64,000 bases of DNA. It comes from an uncultured Parasphingopyxis sp. GTDB lineage: Bacteria; Pseudomonadota; Alphaproteobacteria; Sphingomonadales; Sphingomonadaceae. The stretch covers positions 23,256-87,255 of the forward strand of contig NZ_CAKZNF010000037.1 in assembly GCF_937129435.1 (NCBI RefSeq), given 5' to 3'. Below, piece after piece: positions 1 through 8,900 of this stretch. The position numbers and the translations under genes were made by a program. Below the pieces are notes generated by a model. That model had not been told where the DNA came from. It was given only the letters and a program-made list of their open reading frames with translations, and ran no database searches. Each line of letters opens with the position of its first letter. The first letter of the stretch is position 1.

Positions 1-40
1 GGGCCGGTGCGGCGCTTAGCGCTGGCCAAAGTCTGACAAA
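1..40. repeat. Modular stop-codon repeat, copy 1 (cut by window edge)
   Basis: Right half of the palindromic repeat family described at 56108 and 63865. It ends in TCTGACA (32-38). Read in reverse it gives TTGTCAGA, then a type-A hairpin close to CTTTGGC-loop-GCCAAAG, then CGCCGCACC and GGCCC. The stem here has a mismatch. It ends 25 nt from the stop codon of the MATE gene on the minus strand. The rest lies outside the window. Confidence 0.75.
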
Positions 41-64
41 CAATCATCCGACGAAACAAACACT

Positions 65-1447
65 TCACACCAACCCGATCCGCTCGCGCAGCAGCCAGCG
101 TCCGGTGAGCAGCACCGCCGCCACGCCCAGGCCCGCAGCCAGTCCGATCCAGATGCCAATGCCCTCCCATCCCGCATAGAAACCGAGGCCGATCGCAATG
201 CCGAAACCGACGATCCAATAGCCGAATGCGGCGAAGATCATCGGCACGCGCGTGTCCTGCACGCCGCGCAGTACCCCGGCGCCCACGGCCTGGGTGCCGT
301 CGACCAGCTGGAACATCGCGGCGATGAACAGGAAGGAGACGGCGAGATCGAAGACGCGGTCGCCCCGGCCGACCCCTTCTTCCATGAACAGCCCGACGAG
401 CTGCGCCGGGAAGACGACCATCGTCGTCGCCAGCAAGAGCGCCGCGCCGACGCCGAGACCATAGGCCACCTGCCCGGCCAGCCGGATGCCGTCGCGATCT
501 TCTCGCCCATAGTAAAAGCCGACACGCACGGTGGCGGCCTGGCTGATGCCGAGCGGGATCATGAAGGCCACCGCGGCGACCTGCAGCGCCACGGCATGGG
601 CGGCGACCGAATCCTGGTCGATCAGACCCATCAGGAAAATCGCCGCGCTGAAGATCGTCACCTCGAGCACCAGCATCACCGCGATTGGCAGGCCGAGCCG
701 CGCGATATGGGCGAAACGCTGCCAGTCGGGCCGCCAGAAATTGGCGAACAGCCGATAGCGGCGGAACGGCTTGAGGCCGGTGGTGACAAGGATCATGCCG
801 AGCATCAACAAGATGTTCGACAGCAGGCTGGCGATCGCCGCGCCTTCGAGGCCGAGTTCGGGAAACGGTCCGACACCGAAGATCAGCAGCCAATCGACGA
901 TCGCGTTGAAGCCGACACCGATCACGGTGACGATCACGCCCCAGATCGGCCGCTCGAGCGCGGACACGTACAGCCGCAGCACGACGAACAGTAAGTAAGG
1001 GAGCAGGCCCCACATCGCGATCCGGTTGTAGATCGCCGCATCGCGTCCGAGCGCCGCCGGCTGGCGAAGCAGGTCCAGCACCGGTTCGGTGTTCCACAGG
1101 ATCGCCCAGATCGGCACGCAGACCAGCGCCGACAGCCAGATCGCCTGCCGCACCGTTCGCCGCGAATCGCGCACCGGATGCGGCCGCTTTCCCCGCGCCG
1201 CCGCGATCAGCGGCGAAGCAGCCATCACGAGCCCGATCGCGAACATGGCCAGCGCGAAATACAGGTTCACCGCAAGTGCCGACGCCGCGAGTGCATCGAC
1301 ATCGTAACGGCCGAGCATGATGACGTCGGTCGTGTTGATCGCGTTGGACGCGAAATTTCCGAGTATTAAAGGAAGGGCGAGCGCAAAGGTGGCGCGAATC
1401 TCCGAGCGCAGCGGCGTCGTGCCTTCGGGGGCGTGGATGCGTGGCAT
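65..1447 (-). CDS. MATE family multidrug/cation efflux transporter
   Basis: 460-residue polytopic inner-membrane protein with about 12 hydrophobic segments, the usual MATE length. The N-terminal part (residues about 15-60) has the family pattern: a cytosolic arm, PLILGN, then a TTDVIMLGR-like stretch after the first helix. A second related half starts near residue 235. MATE proteins export cationic drugs or toxins in exchange for H+ or Na+; the substrate cannot be read from sequence. The gene stands alone. About 200 bp containing a modular repeat separate its start from the ispB stop, so it is probably transcribed separately. NorM-like is the nearest subfamily description. Confidence 0.9.
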   Translation of the reverse strand: MPRIHAPEGTTPLRSEIRATFALALPLILGNFASNAINTTDVIMLGRYDVDALAASALAVNLYFALAMFAIGLVMAASPLIAAARGKRPHPVRDSRRTVRQAIWLSALVCVPIWAILWNTEPVLDLLRQPAALGRDAAIYNRIAMWGLLPYLLFVVLRLYVSALERPIWGVIVTVIGVGFNAIVDWLLIFGVGPFPELGLEGAAIASLLSNILLMLGMILVTTGLKPFRRYRLFANFWRPDWQRFAHIARLGLPIAVMLVLEVTIFSAAIFLMGLIDQDSVAAHAVALQVAAVAFMIPLGISQAATVRVGFYYGREDRDGIRLAGQVAYGLGVGAALLLATTMVVFPAQLVGLFMEEGVGRGDRVFDLAVSFLFIAAMFQLVDGTQAVGAGVLRGVQDTRVPMIFAAFGYWIVGFGIAIGLGFYAGWEGIGIWIGLAAGLGVAAVLLTGRWLLRERIGLV

Positions 1448-1568
1448 CGGCCCGGCACGGCTAGAGGCGAATCGCTTTGGTCATGGCCAAGCGCTATGCG
1501 CCCCTCGCCGCGCGACCGGAAGGGTCGTGGTAAAGATGTCGCGGCTGTGGCCGATGGGTTACATTCGA

Positions 1569-1650
1569 TTGTCAGAATCTCGCTATCGCGAGGTCGCCGC
1601 ACCAGCCCGCATTTATGGTCAGAATTTTCCCGAAGGAAAATTCTGACAAA
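1569..1650. repeat. Modular stop-codon repeat, copy 2 (short form)
   Basis: Left end TTGTCAGA (1569-1576) is followed by a hairpin ATCTCGC-TATC-GCGAGGT and CGCCGCACCAGCCCG. The long central palindrome is missing. The right end is a perfect 12-bp stem TCAGAATTTTCC/GGAAAATTCTGA with loop CGAA (1619-1646). The element ends at the base before the TAG stop of ispB (1651-1653), so on the minus strand ispB runs straight into it. It may serve as the ispB 3' end. Confidence 0.8.
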
Positions 1651-2664
1651 CTAATACGCCCGCGCCACCGCAAAGCGGACCGCTTCCACCAGCGCGCTCT
1701 TCGCCTGGCCGGCAGGGAAGCCGCCGATCGCGTCGATGGCGCGCTGGCCGTAATGGCGCGCGCGGGCCATGGTGTCGGACACGGCCTCGTGATGGATGAG
1801 GAGGTCCTTCGCATGCGCAAGATCGGCGTCGGAAACGCGTCGCCCCTCCATTGCGTCGCGCCAGAAGGTCTTCTCTTCCGCCGTTCCGCGGGCATAAGCG
1901 AGGATGACCGGCAGCGTCACCTTGCCATCGCGGAAATCGTCGCCGCTATTCTTGCCCATCGTCTCCTCGTCGGAAACATAATCGATCGCGTCGTCAACGA
2001 GCTGGAAGGCGATGCCGAGATTGCGGCCATAGGCGTCGAGCGCCTCCTCGACCTCCTCGTCGCGTTCGGCGACGACGGCGGCGATCCGGCAGGCCGCGGC
2101 GAAGAGCGCGGCCGTCTTGGCGCCGATGATCTCGAGATAATGATCCTCGCTCGTGTCGACCCGGCGCTGGGCGGTCAGCTGGCTGACCTCGCCCTCGGCG
2201 ATCACCGCGCTGGCGTTCGAGAGGATCTTGAGCACTTTGAGGCTGCCGTCCTCGACCATCAGCTCGAACGAGCGGCTGAAGAGGAAATCGCCGACGAGCA
2301 CGCTCGCCGGATTGCCCCAGATCACGTTCGCCGTCTTCTTGCCCCGCCGCTGGTCGGACACGTCAACGACATCGTCATGCAGCAACGTCGCGGTATGGAT
2401 GAACTCGACACAGGCGGCGAGCTTGCACTGCCGGTCGCCCGGATAATCGAGCAGCTTGGCGCAGGCCAGCGTCAGCATCGGCCGCATCCGCTTGCCGCCG
2501 CCCGCGATTAGATGGCCCGCCAGTTCCGGGATCAACGGCACCTGGCTCTGCATCCGGCCGAGGATCACCGAATTGACCTTGTTCATGTCGGCGGCGACGA
2601 GCGCGATCATCGGATCGAGCGAGGGCGGCGCATCGCCGCGGATCGGGGTGACGGTGGCGCTCAT
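1651..2664 (-). CDS. ispB: Polyprenyl (octaprenyl/decaprenyl-type) diphosphate synthase
   Basis: 337 residues, typical of long-chain trans-prenyl diphosphate synthases that make the ubiquinone side chain from FPP and IPP. The first aspartate-rich motif is LLHDDVVD near residue 95 (DDxxD) and the second is LVDDAIDYVSD near residue 222. GGGKRMRP near residue 55 is the conserved basic substrate-binding segment. The product chain length cannot be fixed from sequence; sphingomonads usually make Q-10. The gene is divergent from the chorismate mutase gene with about 100 bp between starts. Its stop codon abuts a modular repeat. Confidence 0.92.
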   Translation of the reverse strand: MSATVTPIRGDAPPSLDPMIALVAADMNKVNSVILGRMQSQVPLIPELAGHLIAGGGKRMRPMLTLACAKLLDYPGDRQCKLAACVEFIHTATLLHDDVVDVSDQRRGKKTANVIWGNPASVLVGDFLFSRSFELMVEDGSLKVLKILSNASAVIAEGEVSQLTAQRRVDTSEDHYLEIIGAKTAALFAAACRIAAVVAERDEEVEEALDAYGRNLGIAFQLVDDAIDYVSDEETMGKNSGDDFRDGKVTLPVILAYARGTAEEKTFWRDAMEGRRVSDADLAHAKDLLIHHEAVSDTMARARHYGQRAIDAIGGFPAGQAKSALVEAVRFAVARAY

Positions 2665-2765
2665 GGTCGCCGCGCGATGTGGGCGGATTCGCCGCGAAAG
2701 GCAAGCGCCGAGCGCCGCCTTCGCAATGCTTGCATAATGCGGTTGCGACGGCGAAAAGGCGCCTG

Positions 2766-3086
2766 ATGACAGACGAGCCGGACCCCGAAGACGCGCTTGC
2801 CCGATGGCGCGACGAGATCGACACGATTGACGCGCAGATGATCCGGCTGCTCGCCGAACGCTTCAAGATCACGACCAAGGTCGGCTACTGGAAGGCGGCG
2901 AACGACGTACCGCCCGTCGACCCCGGCCGCGAGCGGCGCCAGGTCGAGCGGCTGGAGGCACTCGCCGAGGAAACGGGTCTCAGCCATGAATTCCTCACGC
3001 GCTTTCTTCGCATCATCATCGACGAGGTCGTGCGCCATCACCGGATTGTCCGCGGCGAGGAATTCGACGCCCCCGACCCGCTATGA
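2766..3086 (+). CDS. Chorismate mutase, AroQ class
   Basis: 106 residues from the ATG at 2766, a small all-helical AroQ-type chorismate mutase. An N-terminal helix has the pattern LxxxRxEIDxIDxQMIRLLAER. A second block has GRERRQVERLEALAEETGL and the C-terminal helix ends IIDEVVRHH. These match the family's Arg/Lys/Glu/Gln active-site layout. It converts chorismate to prephenate for Phe/Tyr synthesis. An open frame extends upstream, but the extension has no family similarity, so the internal ATG is preferred. A pyruvate-lyase variant cannot be excluded by sequence alone. Confidence 0.85.
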   Translation: MTDEPDPEDALARWRDEIDTIDAQMIRLLAERFKITTKVGYWKAANDVPPVDPGRERRQVERLEALAEETGLSHEFLTRFLRIIIDEVVRHHRIVRGEEFDAPDPL

Positions 3087-3137
3087 CCGCCGGGCCGAAG
3101 AATCCCGCCCGCGCCCCCGATTAAGGAGAGAAACGCC

Positions 3138-3779
3138 ATGAAGCTCTACCAGTCCGTCGGACCCAATCCTCGCGTCGTGCTGATGTATATCGCCGAAAAG
3201 GGACTCACCATCGATCGGGAATGGATCGACCTGATGGGCGGGGCGAACCGGCGCGCGCCCTATACCGACATCGCCCCCTTCGGACAGCTGCCGCTGCTCG
3301 AAACCGATGACGGGACGCACATCTTCGAAAGCGTCGCCATCTGCGAATATCTGGAGGAGCTGGAAGGCGAACCGCCGCTCATCGGAACGACACCGGAAGA
3401 ACGCGCCGAGACGCGCATGCTCATCCGGCGGCTCGATTTCGATATCATCATGCCGATGACGACCGCCTTCCGCGCGGCGGAGGGAAAGGCGCTTTTCGAA
3501 TCGCGCATGCGCCTCGTGCCGGAAGGCGCCGACGGGCTGAAAGCCTGCGCGCGGGATGGCCTCGAAAGCTTCGACGCGTGGATGGCCGATCGCGAATGGC
3601 TGGCCGGTGACCGCTTCACCCTCGCCGATATCGTGCTGTTCTGCTTCGTCGAATTCGGAGCCATGGTTGGCCAGCCGCTGCCCGACGGGCTGGCGAACCT
3701 CGCCGCCTGGAAGGACCGCATCGCGACACGGCCCAGCGCCGCGGCCAGCGCGGACGACAAGGTCGGCGTTGCGACATGA
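3138..3779 (+). CDS. Glutathione S-transferase family protein
   Basis: 213 residues. The N-terminal thioredoxin-like domain (about 1-80) shows the GST pattern KLYQSVGPNPRVVLMYIAEKG, a cis-proline segment GQLPLLE near residue 51, and an ESVAICEYLEE helix that binds the glutathione gamma-glutamyl group. The C-terminal helical domain carries WLAGDRFTLADI, the conserved N-capping box. A strong ribosome-binding site (AAGGAGAG) precedes the ATG. It overlaps the following SDR gene by 4 bp (ATGA), so the two are co-translated. The substrate is unknown. Confidence 0.88.
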   Translation: MKLYQSVGPNPRVVLMYIAEKGLTIDREWIDLMGGANRRAPYTDIAPFGQLPLLETDDGTHIFESVAICEYLEELEGEPPLIGTTPEERAETRMLIRRLDFDIIMPMTTAFRAAEGKALFESRMRLVPEGADGLKACARDGLESFDAWMADREWLAGDRFTLADIVLFCFVEFGAMVGQPLPDGLANLAAWKDRIATRPSAAASADDKVGVAT

Positions 3780-4579
3780 CGGCACCCTCCGATTCTCTGC
3801 CCCCCTACCGGCCGCTCAGCCGATCGATCGCGGGCAAGACCGCCATCGTCACCGGTGCGGCGAGCGGCATGGGCCGCGCCACCGCGCATCTCTTCGCCAG
3901 CGAGGGCGCCCATGTCGCCGTCACCGATCTGGAGCAGGACGCGTCCGACGCGGTCGCCGCCGAAATTGCCGATGATGACTATGCGGGATCGGCCAGGGCG
4001 TGGGCACTCGATGTTTCGGACAAGGACGCGATCATCCGCGTCACCGGCGAGGTGGCGGAGGCGTTCGGCGGCATCGACATCCTCGTCAACAATGCGGGCT
4101 TCGCGATCCCTGGCGATTGGGACGGCGACTACGACGCCGCCTGGGAGCCGACGCTCGCCGTCATGCTGACCGCGCACCAGCGTATGGTCCGCGCCGCCCT
4201 GCCATGGCTGCGCAAGGCCGAACATCCGCGTATCGTCAACATCGCGTCGACCGAAGGGCTGGGCGCGACGCCGGGCAACAGCCCCTATGTCGCGGCCAAG
4301 CACGGCGTGATCGGATTGACGCGGGGCATGGCGGTGGATCTGGGGCGCGAAGGCATCACGGTAAATTGCATCTGCCCGGGCCCCATCGACACGCCGCTCG
4401 TCGCGGCGATCCCGGACGAGCACAAGGAAATCTACGCCAAGCGCCGCGTGCCGCTCCGCCGCTACGCCATCCCCGAAGAGGTCGCGCATATGACATTGTC
4501 GTGCGTGCTTCCTGCGGCGAGCTTCCTGACCGGCGCGGCAATCCCCGTCGATGGCGGGCTGACGATCAAGAATGCGTGA
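3776..4579 (+). CDS. SDR family NAD(P)-dependent oxidoreductase
   Basis: 267-residue classical short-chain dehydrogenase. The nucleotide-binding motif TGAASGMGRA lies near residue 27 and NNAG near residue 110. The catalytic YVAAK lies near residue 172, with a serine in IASTEG before it. PGPIDTP follows, and a C-terminal GAAIPVDGGLT is typical. It oxidises or reduces an unidentified alcohol/ketone. It overlaps the GST upstream by 4 bp and the DCC-family gene downstream by 8 bp, placing it in a run of four overlapping genes. Confidence 0.9.
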   Translation: MTAPSDSLPPYRPLSRSIAGKTAIVTGAASGMGRATAHLFASEGAHVAVTDLEQDASDAVAAEIADDDYAGSARAWALDVSDKDAIIRVTGEVAEAFGGIDILVNNAGFAIPGDWDGDYDAAWEPTLAVMLTAHQRMVRAALPWLRKAEHPRIVNIASTEGLGATPGNSPYVAAKHGVIGLTRGMAVDLGREGITVNCICPGPIDTPLVAAIPDEHKEIYAKRRVPLRRYAIPEEVAHMTLSCVLPAASFLTGAAIPVDGGLTIKNA

Positions 4580-5042
4580 TCGGGCGGGCGCCACGGTGCG
4601 GGAACAGCCCGGCTATCGCGACGACCCATCCGTTCCCGATTTCGACGACAGCCAGCCGGTGATCATCTTCGACGGCGATTGCGTGCTGTGCTCGCGTTCG
4701 ATGCGTCTGATCGCGCGGCTGGACACCGGCGGGCGCTTCCGCATGACGCCGGCCCAGGGCGAGATCGGCCAGGCGCTCTACCGCCATCTCGGCCTGCCGA
4801 CCGACCGGTTCGATACCTATCTGCTCGTCGCCGACGGCCGGATCGCGCAGCGATCGACCGCGGTCATCGGCATCGCGCGGCGGCTTCGCTGGCCATGGAA
4901 GCTCGGCGCGGCGCTGTGGATCGTGCCGCGACCGTTGCGCGACGCGCTCTATAATTTCATCGCGCGGCGCCGCTATCGCTGGTTCGGCCATCAAACGGCC
5001 TGCGTGATAGGCCAGCCGGGTCTTCGCGACCGGCTGCTGTGA
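4572..5042 (+). CDS. DCC-family (DUF393) thiol-disulfide oxidoreductase-like protein
   Basis: 156 residues. The DUF393 signature FDGDCVLCS (residues about 34-42) supplies the DxDCxxC pair of cysteines that names the family, followed by MRLIARLD. The C-terminal half is basic and hydrophobic, ending in RYRWFGHQ, as in other family members. The biochemical role of DCC proteins is not settled; a thiol-redox function is inferred from the CxxC. It overlaps the SDR gene before it and the DUF4166 gene after it, an arrangement that suggests a shared process. Confidence 0.85.
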   Translation: MRDRAGATVREQPGYRDDPSVPDFDDSQPVIIFDGDCVLCSRSMRLIARLDTGGRFRMTPAQGEIGQALYRHLGLPTDRFDTYLLVADGRIAQRSTAVIGIARRLRWPWKLGAALWIVPRPLRDALYNFIARRRYRWFGHQTACVIGQPGLRDRLL

Positions 5043-6703
5043 AGCGCGTGATCGTTGTCGGCGGCTATGGCGGTTTCGGCGCGCGCATTTCCGAATTGCT
5101 CTCCGAACGCGGTTTTGCCGTCGTCGTCGCAGGCCGCAGCGAGGAACGCGCCGCCGCCTTCTGCCGGGCGAGAGAGGGCGAGCTGACGCCCGCGGCGATC
5201 GACCGGAGCGAAGTGGACGCGGACGCGCTGCAGTCGTTCGGCGCCTGGGCGCTGGTCGATGCGGCGGGACCGTTTCAGGGCAATGATTATCGGTTGCCCC
5301 GCGCATGTATCGCCGCCGGGCTGCACTATTGCGACATCGCCGATGCGCGCGAATTCGTCGCCGGGATCGGTGCGCTCGACGCCGAGGCGCGCAAGGCGGG
5401 GCTGGCCGTCGTTTCCGGTGCGAGCACATGCCCGGCGCTGACCGCCGCCGTCTGCGATCGCCTCGCCGCCGGGCTCGATCGGGTCGCGACGATCGACATC
5501 GTCCTCAGCGCCAGCAACCGCGCCGCCGCCTCGCCTGCGATCACCCGGGCCGTGCTCTCTTATGCCGGCAAGCCGATGCCGCTATGGCGCAGCGGGATGT
5601 GGGAGACGGCGACCGGCGGCAGCGAATGGCGGCGCGTCACTTTCGACAGCGACGGCAGGCCCTATCGGCGGCTGGCGGGGCTGTGCGACATACCCGATCA
5701 TGTGCTGCTCCCCGGACGCTATCCGGGGGCACCGGCTATCGGTTTCCGTGCGGGCACCGAGATCGGCCTGCAGAACCGCGCCGTGCAGTGGACAGCCTGG
5801 CTCGTCCGGCGAGGGATCATCGCGGATGGCAGGCGGCTGACCGTCCCCGCCCATCTGGTCCAGCGGCTGATGCGCGGCATTGGCGGCGAGCGATCGGCGA
5901 TGCGGGTCGAGCTTACCGGATGGCTTGGCGGCTCGGCGGTCCGCCGCAAATGGGAGCTGCTTGCCCGAAACGGCGACGGCCCCTGGGTACCGTGCCTTGC
6001 GGTTCCCGCGTTGCTCGCGCGGCTGCGCGACGGCGAAATTGGGCCGGGCGCGCGGCCTGCCGCCGGGCTGATCGATCTCGCCGATTATGAGCTGGGCTTT
6101 GCCCCGCTGGCGATCCGCACCACGCAGACCGAAATGCCTTGTGTTCCGCTCTACCGCCGCGTGATGGGTGAAGATTTCGACCGGCTTCCGGCGGCAATTC
6201 GGGCGATGCACGAGGTGGCCGGCGAACTGAACGCGACGGGCGAGGCGCGGATCGCACGCGGGCGAAATCCGATCGGTCGTTTGATCGCTTGGCTGTTCCG
6301 CTTTCCGCCAGCCGGTACGCGAATCCCGTTGCATGTCCGGATGAGCGAACGTGACGGCGTCGAGACCTGGACGCGCACCTTCGACGGACATCGCATGCGC
6401 AGCGAACTTTCGGCGCGCGGCGACCGGCTCGTCGAACGCTTCGGGCCGTTTCGCTTCGGCTTCGCCTTGCGCGCCGCGCCGGATAGCCTGGAGATGGATC
6501 TCGATCGCTGGTGGTGCGGCCCTCTGCCGCTGCCGCGCGCGCTGGCGCCGAAAAGCCCGGCACGCGAATATGTGGAGGGAAAGCGATTCCATTTCGACGT
6601 GCCGATCGCGCTGCCGCTGATCGGGACGGTGGTTCGCTATCGCGGTTGGCTCGATCCCGTCACGAACGAGAAGGCCGATGCAGCGCCGCCCGGCCTGGCA
6701 TGA
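5039..6703 (+). CDS. Saccharopine dehydrogenase-like Rossmann protein with C-terminal DUF4166
   Basis: 554 residues in two parts. Residues about 1-330 form a saccharopine-dehydrogenase-like NAD(P)-binding domain starting with VVGGYGGFGARISELL (glycine-rich loop) and containing DAAGPFQGNDYRLPRACI and YCDIADAREFV. Residues about 360-545 match the DUF4166 pattern (LYRRVMGEDFDRLP, then FRFPPAG, then ETWTRTFDGHRM). The start overlaps the DCC gene stop by 4 bp. DCC and DUF4166 proteins are often neighbours. The function is unknown; a redox role on a lipid or small hydrophobic substrate is only a guess. Confidence 0.85.
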   Translation: MKRVIVVGGYGGFGARISELLSERGFAVVVAGRSEERAAAFCRAREGELTPAAIDRSEVDADALQSFGAWALVDAAGPFQGNDYRLPRACIAAGLHYCDIADAREFVAGIGALDAEARKAGLAVVSGASTCPALTAAVCDRLAAGLDRVATIDIVLSASNRAAASPAITRAVLSYAGKPMPLWRSGMWETATGGSEWRRVTFDSDGRPYRRLAGLCDIPDHVLLPGRYPGAPAIGFRAGTEIGLQNRAVQWTAWLVRRGIIADGRRLTVPAHLVQRLMRGIGGERSAMRVELTGWLGGSAVRRKWELLARNGDGPWVPCLAVPALLARLRDGEIGPGARPAAGLIDLADYELGFAPLAIRTTQTEMPCVPLYRRVMGEDFDRLPAAIRAMHEVAGELNATGEARIARGRNPIGRLIAWLFRFPPAGTRIPLHVRMSERDGVETWTRTFDGHRMRSELSARGDRLVERFGPFRFGFALRAAPDSLEMDLDRWWCGPLPLPRALAPKSPAREYVEGKRFHFDVPIALPLIGTVVRYRGWLDPVTNEKADAAPPGLA

Positions 6704-6726
6704 TCCCATGCGGCAGGCCGTGATGA

Positions 6727-8118
6727 TCAGGCGGCCGCCGGTAGCCTCAATCGCACGAGCAGACCGCCCAGATCCTCGCTTTCGAGCAGCGCGACATCGC
6801 CACCGTAAATGTCGGCCACGTCCCGCACGATCGCGAGGCCGAGGCCGGTACCGGGCTTGTTGGTGTCAAGCCGCGCCCCGCGTTCGAAGATCGTCTCGCG
6901 CTCGGCTTCGGGGATGCCGGGCCCGTCATCCTCGATCGCGATCTCGACGAAAACGCCGACCGTCTCGACCGTCACGAACACGCGCCCGCCGCCATATTTG
7001 GCCGCATTCTCGATCAGATTGCCGAGCAGTTCGTCGAGATCCTGGCGTTCGACATGGACGGCGGCGTCCTTCTGCCCGGCGATATCGATGGTGACGCTGT
7101 CGTAGAGCCGGGACACCGCCCGCTCGACCGAGACCAGCGACGGCCACACATCGGCGCGCGACTGGCCGGCGCCGCGGCGGCCGATGGCACGCGCCCGGGC
7201 GAGATGATGATCGACCTGCCGCCGCATGGCACGCACCTCGCGCGTCACGGTCGCCGGTAGCGTCTCCGCCTCTACCGCCGCCTCGTTCTGCAGCACGGTC
7301 AACGGCGTCTTCAGCGCATGGGCCAGATTGCCGGCATGGCGCCGCGCCTCCTCGGCCTGCGTCTCGTTATGGTCGAGCAGGTCGTTCAGTTCGTCGACCA
7401 GTGGCTCGATTTCGCGCGGCAACGTCTCGTCGACGCGCGATTTTCGTCCCGAACGGATATCGGAAATCGACTCGCGGACGCGCCGCAGGGGCCAGAGCCC
7501 GAAATAGGCCTGCAGCGCCGCCATCACGACAAGGCCGATGCCGAGCAACGCGAAGGACCGCACCATCGTCTGCCGCAACACCCGAATCTGCGCGTCGAGC
7601 GCCTCCCGCGACGAGGCGACCTGGAAGCGGAAGGTCTGGTCGCTTTCGGGCAGCCGCGCATCGCGCTCGAGAATCCGCAGAGGCTCCCCGGCAAAGGCAG
7701 TGCTGTCATAGCTGTGGATGACATTATCGTCATGCTCCTCGCCGAGCGGCAACGCCCGGTCCCAGAGCGAGCGCGAGCGGAACTGTTCCTGGCCCGGGGC
7801 CGAAACCTGCCAGTAAAAGCCGGAATAGGGTTCGAGGAAACGCTGGTCGCCGAGCGGCCGGATGAAGCGGACCTCGCCATCGGGGCCGAGTTCGGACGAA
7901 GCGATCATGGCCGTGAGCGCATATTCGAGCTGGGCATCGAAATTGCGGGTGATCGCCTGGGTGAGTACCCGATCGAGCGCCAGCCCGCCCGTCACCAGCA
8001 GCACGCCGATCCAGATCGCGGCAACACCGATCATGCGCCGCGTCAGCGACATCCGGCCGCGGCGGCGCTGGAGTTGCGTCAGTTGCTCTTCGGGCTTCAT
8101 CTCGACCGGTTGGTCCAT
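6727..8118 (-). CDS. Sensor histidine kinase, PhoQ-like
   Basis: 463 residues. The first membrane helix is at about 27-50, a periplasmic sensor region at about 51-185, and the second helix at about 186-208. HAMP and then the dimerisation domain follow, with the H-box NLAHALKTPLTVL and phosphorylatable His near 267. The ATPase domain shows ENAAKYGGG (N box), DDGPGIP (G1) and TGLGLAIV (G2). HALKTPL is typical of the PhoQ group. It lies 98 bp downstream of its response regulator, a gap that holds a degenerate inverted repeat. The signal is unknown; Mg2+, acidity or peptides are inferred from PhoQ only. Confidence 0.92.
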   Translation of the reverse strand: MDQPVEMKPEEQLTQLQRRRGRMSLTRRMIGVAAIWIGVLLVTGGLALDRVLTQAITRNFDAQLEYALTAMIASSELGPDGEVRFIRPLGDQRFLEPYSGFYWQVSAPGQEQFRSRSLWDRALPLGEEHDDNVIHSYDSTAFAGEPLRILERDARLPESDQTFRFQVASSREALDAQIRVLRQTMVRSFALLGIGLVVMAALQAYFGLWPLRRVRESISDIRSGRKSRVDETLPREIEPLVDELNDLLDHNETQAEEARRHAGNLAHALKTPLTVLQNEAAVEAETLPATVTREVRAMRRQVDHHLARARAIGRRGAGQSRADVWPSLVSVERAVSRLYDSVTIDIAGQKDAAVHVERQDLDELLGNLIENAAKYGGGRVFVTVETVGVFVEIAIEDDGPGIPEAERETIFERGARLDTNKPGTGLGLAIVRDVADIYGGDVALLESEDLGGLLVRLRLPAAA

Positions 8119-8173
8119 GGATTCACCTTAGACCCTATCGTTGCAGCGACAAAGCCGGGCGCGACGGTGATGA

Positions 8174-8207
8174 TTGTCGGGCTCCCCCCATCGGTCGAGC
8201 TGACAAA
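8174..8207. repeat. Degenerate TTGTC...TGACAA inverted repeat between regulator and kinase genes
   Basis: TTGTCGGGCTC and GAGCTGACAA form an imperfect inverted repeat in the 98-bp gap between the response regulator stop and the kinase start. The outer sequence resembles the ends of the modular repeat family, but the internal hairpins and CGCCGCACC block are absent. It may be a decayed copy, or an attenuating hairpin that lowers kinase expression relative to the regulator. Confidence 0.35.
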
Positions 8208-8216
8208 ACCCTTCCG

Positions 8217-8894
8217 CTATTCCGCCCGTCGCTCGTTCGGGTCTTCGAGCGCATAGCCGAGACCGCGGATCGTCGTGATCACATCGGCGCCCAGCTTCTT
8301 GCGGATGCGCGTGACGAACACTTCGATCGTGTTCGAATCGCGGTCGAAATCCTGGTCGTAAATATGCTCGATCAGCTCGGTCCGGCTGACGACCTTGCCC
8401 TTGTGATGCATGAGATAGCTGAGCAGCTTGTATTCCTGCGCCGTCAGCTTTACCGGCTCGCCATCAAGGCTGACCTTGCCCGAGCGCGTGTCGAGCCGTA
8501 CCGGCCCGGCCACGAGCTCGCTCGACGCATTACCACTGGCGCGGCGGATCAGCGCGCGCAGCCGGGCGATCAGTTCTTCGGTCTGGAAGGGCTTGGCGAG
8601 ATAATCGTCGGCCCCGGCATCGAGGCCCGCCACCTTGTCCGACCAGCTGTCGCGCGCGGTGAGCACGAGCACCGGCACCGTGATGTCTTCCTTGCGCCAC
8701 CGGTCGAGCACCGTCAGCCCGTCGACCTCCGGCAGGCCGAGATCGAGGACGATCGCGTCATAGCTTTCGGTCTGGCCGAGAAAATGCCCGTCTTCGCCAT
8801 CGGTGGCGAGATCGACGGCATAGCCCGCGCCCTCCAGCGTCGCCTGGAGCTGGCGGCCGAGCGTCGGTTCGTCTTCGACTATCAATACGCGCAT
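8217..8894 (-). CDS. OmpR/PhoP-family response regulator
   Basis: 225 residues. The receiver domain (1-115) has acidic pocket residues in IVEDEP, phospho-acceptor Asp51 in IVLDLGLP, LTARDS and Lys101 in DDYLAKPF. The winged-helix DNA-binding domain (about 125-218) contains LTAQEYKLLSYLMHHKGKVVSRTEL and DSNTIEVFVTRIRKKL, the OmpR-type recognition pattern. It is transcribed between the PepSY gene (6-bp gap) and the PhoQ-like kinase. Self-regulation through the inverted repeat at 9231-9269 is possible. Confidence 0.93.
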   Translation of the reverse strand: MRVLIVEDEPTLGRQLQATLEGAGYAVDLATDGEDGHFLGQTESYDAIVLDLGLPEVDGLTVLDRWRKEDITVPVLVLTARDSWSDKVAGLDAGADDYLAKPFQTEELIARLRALIRRASGNASSELVAGPVRLDTRSGKVSLDGEPVKLTAQEYKLLSYLMHHKGKVVSRTELIEHIYDQDFDRDSNTIEVFVTRIRKKLGADVITTIRGLGYALEDPNERRAE

Positions 8895-8900
8895 ATGGGT

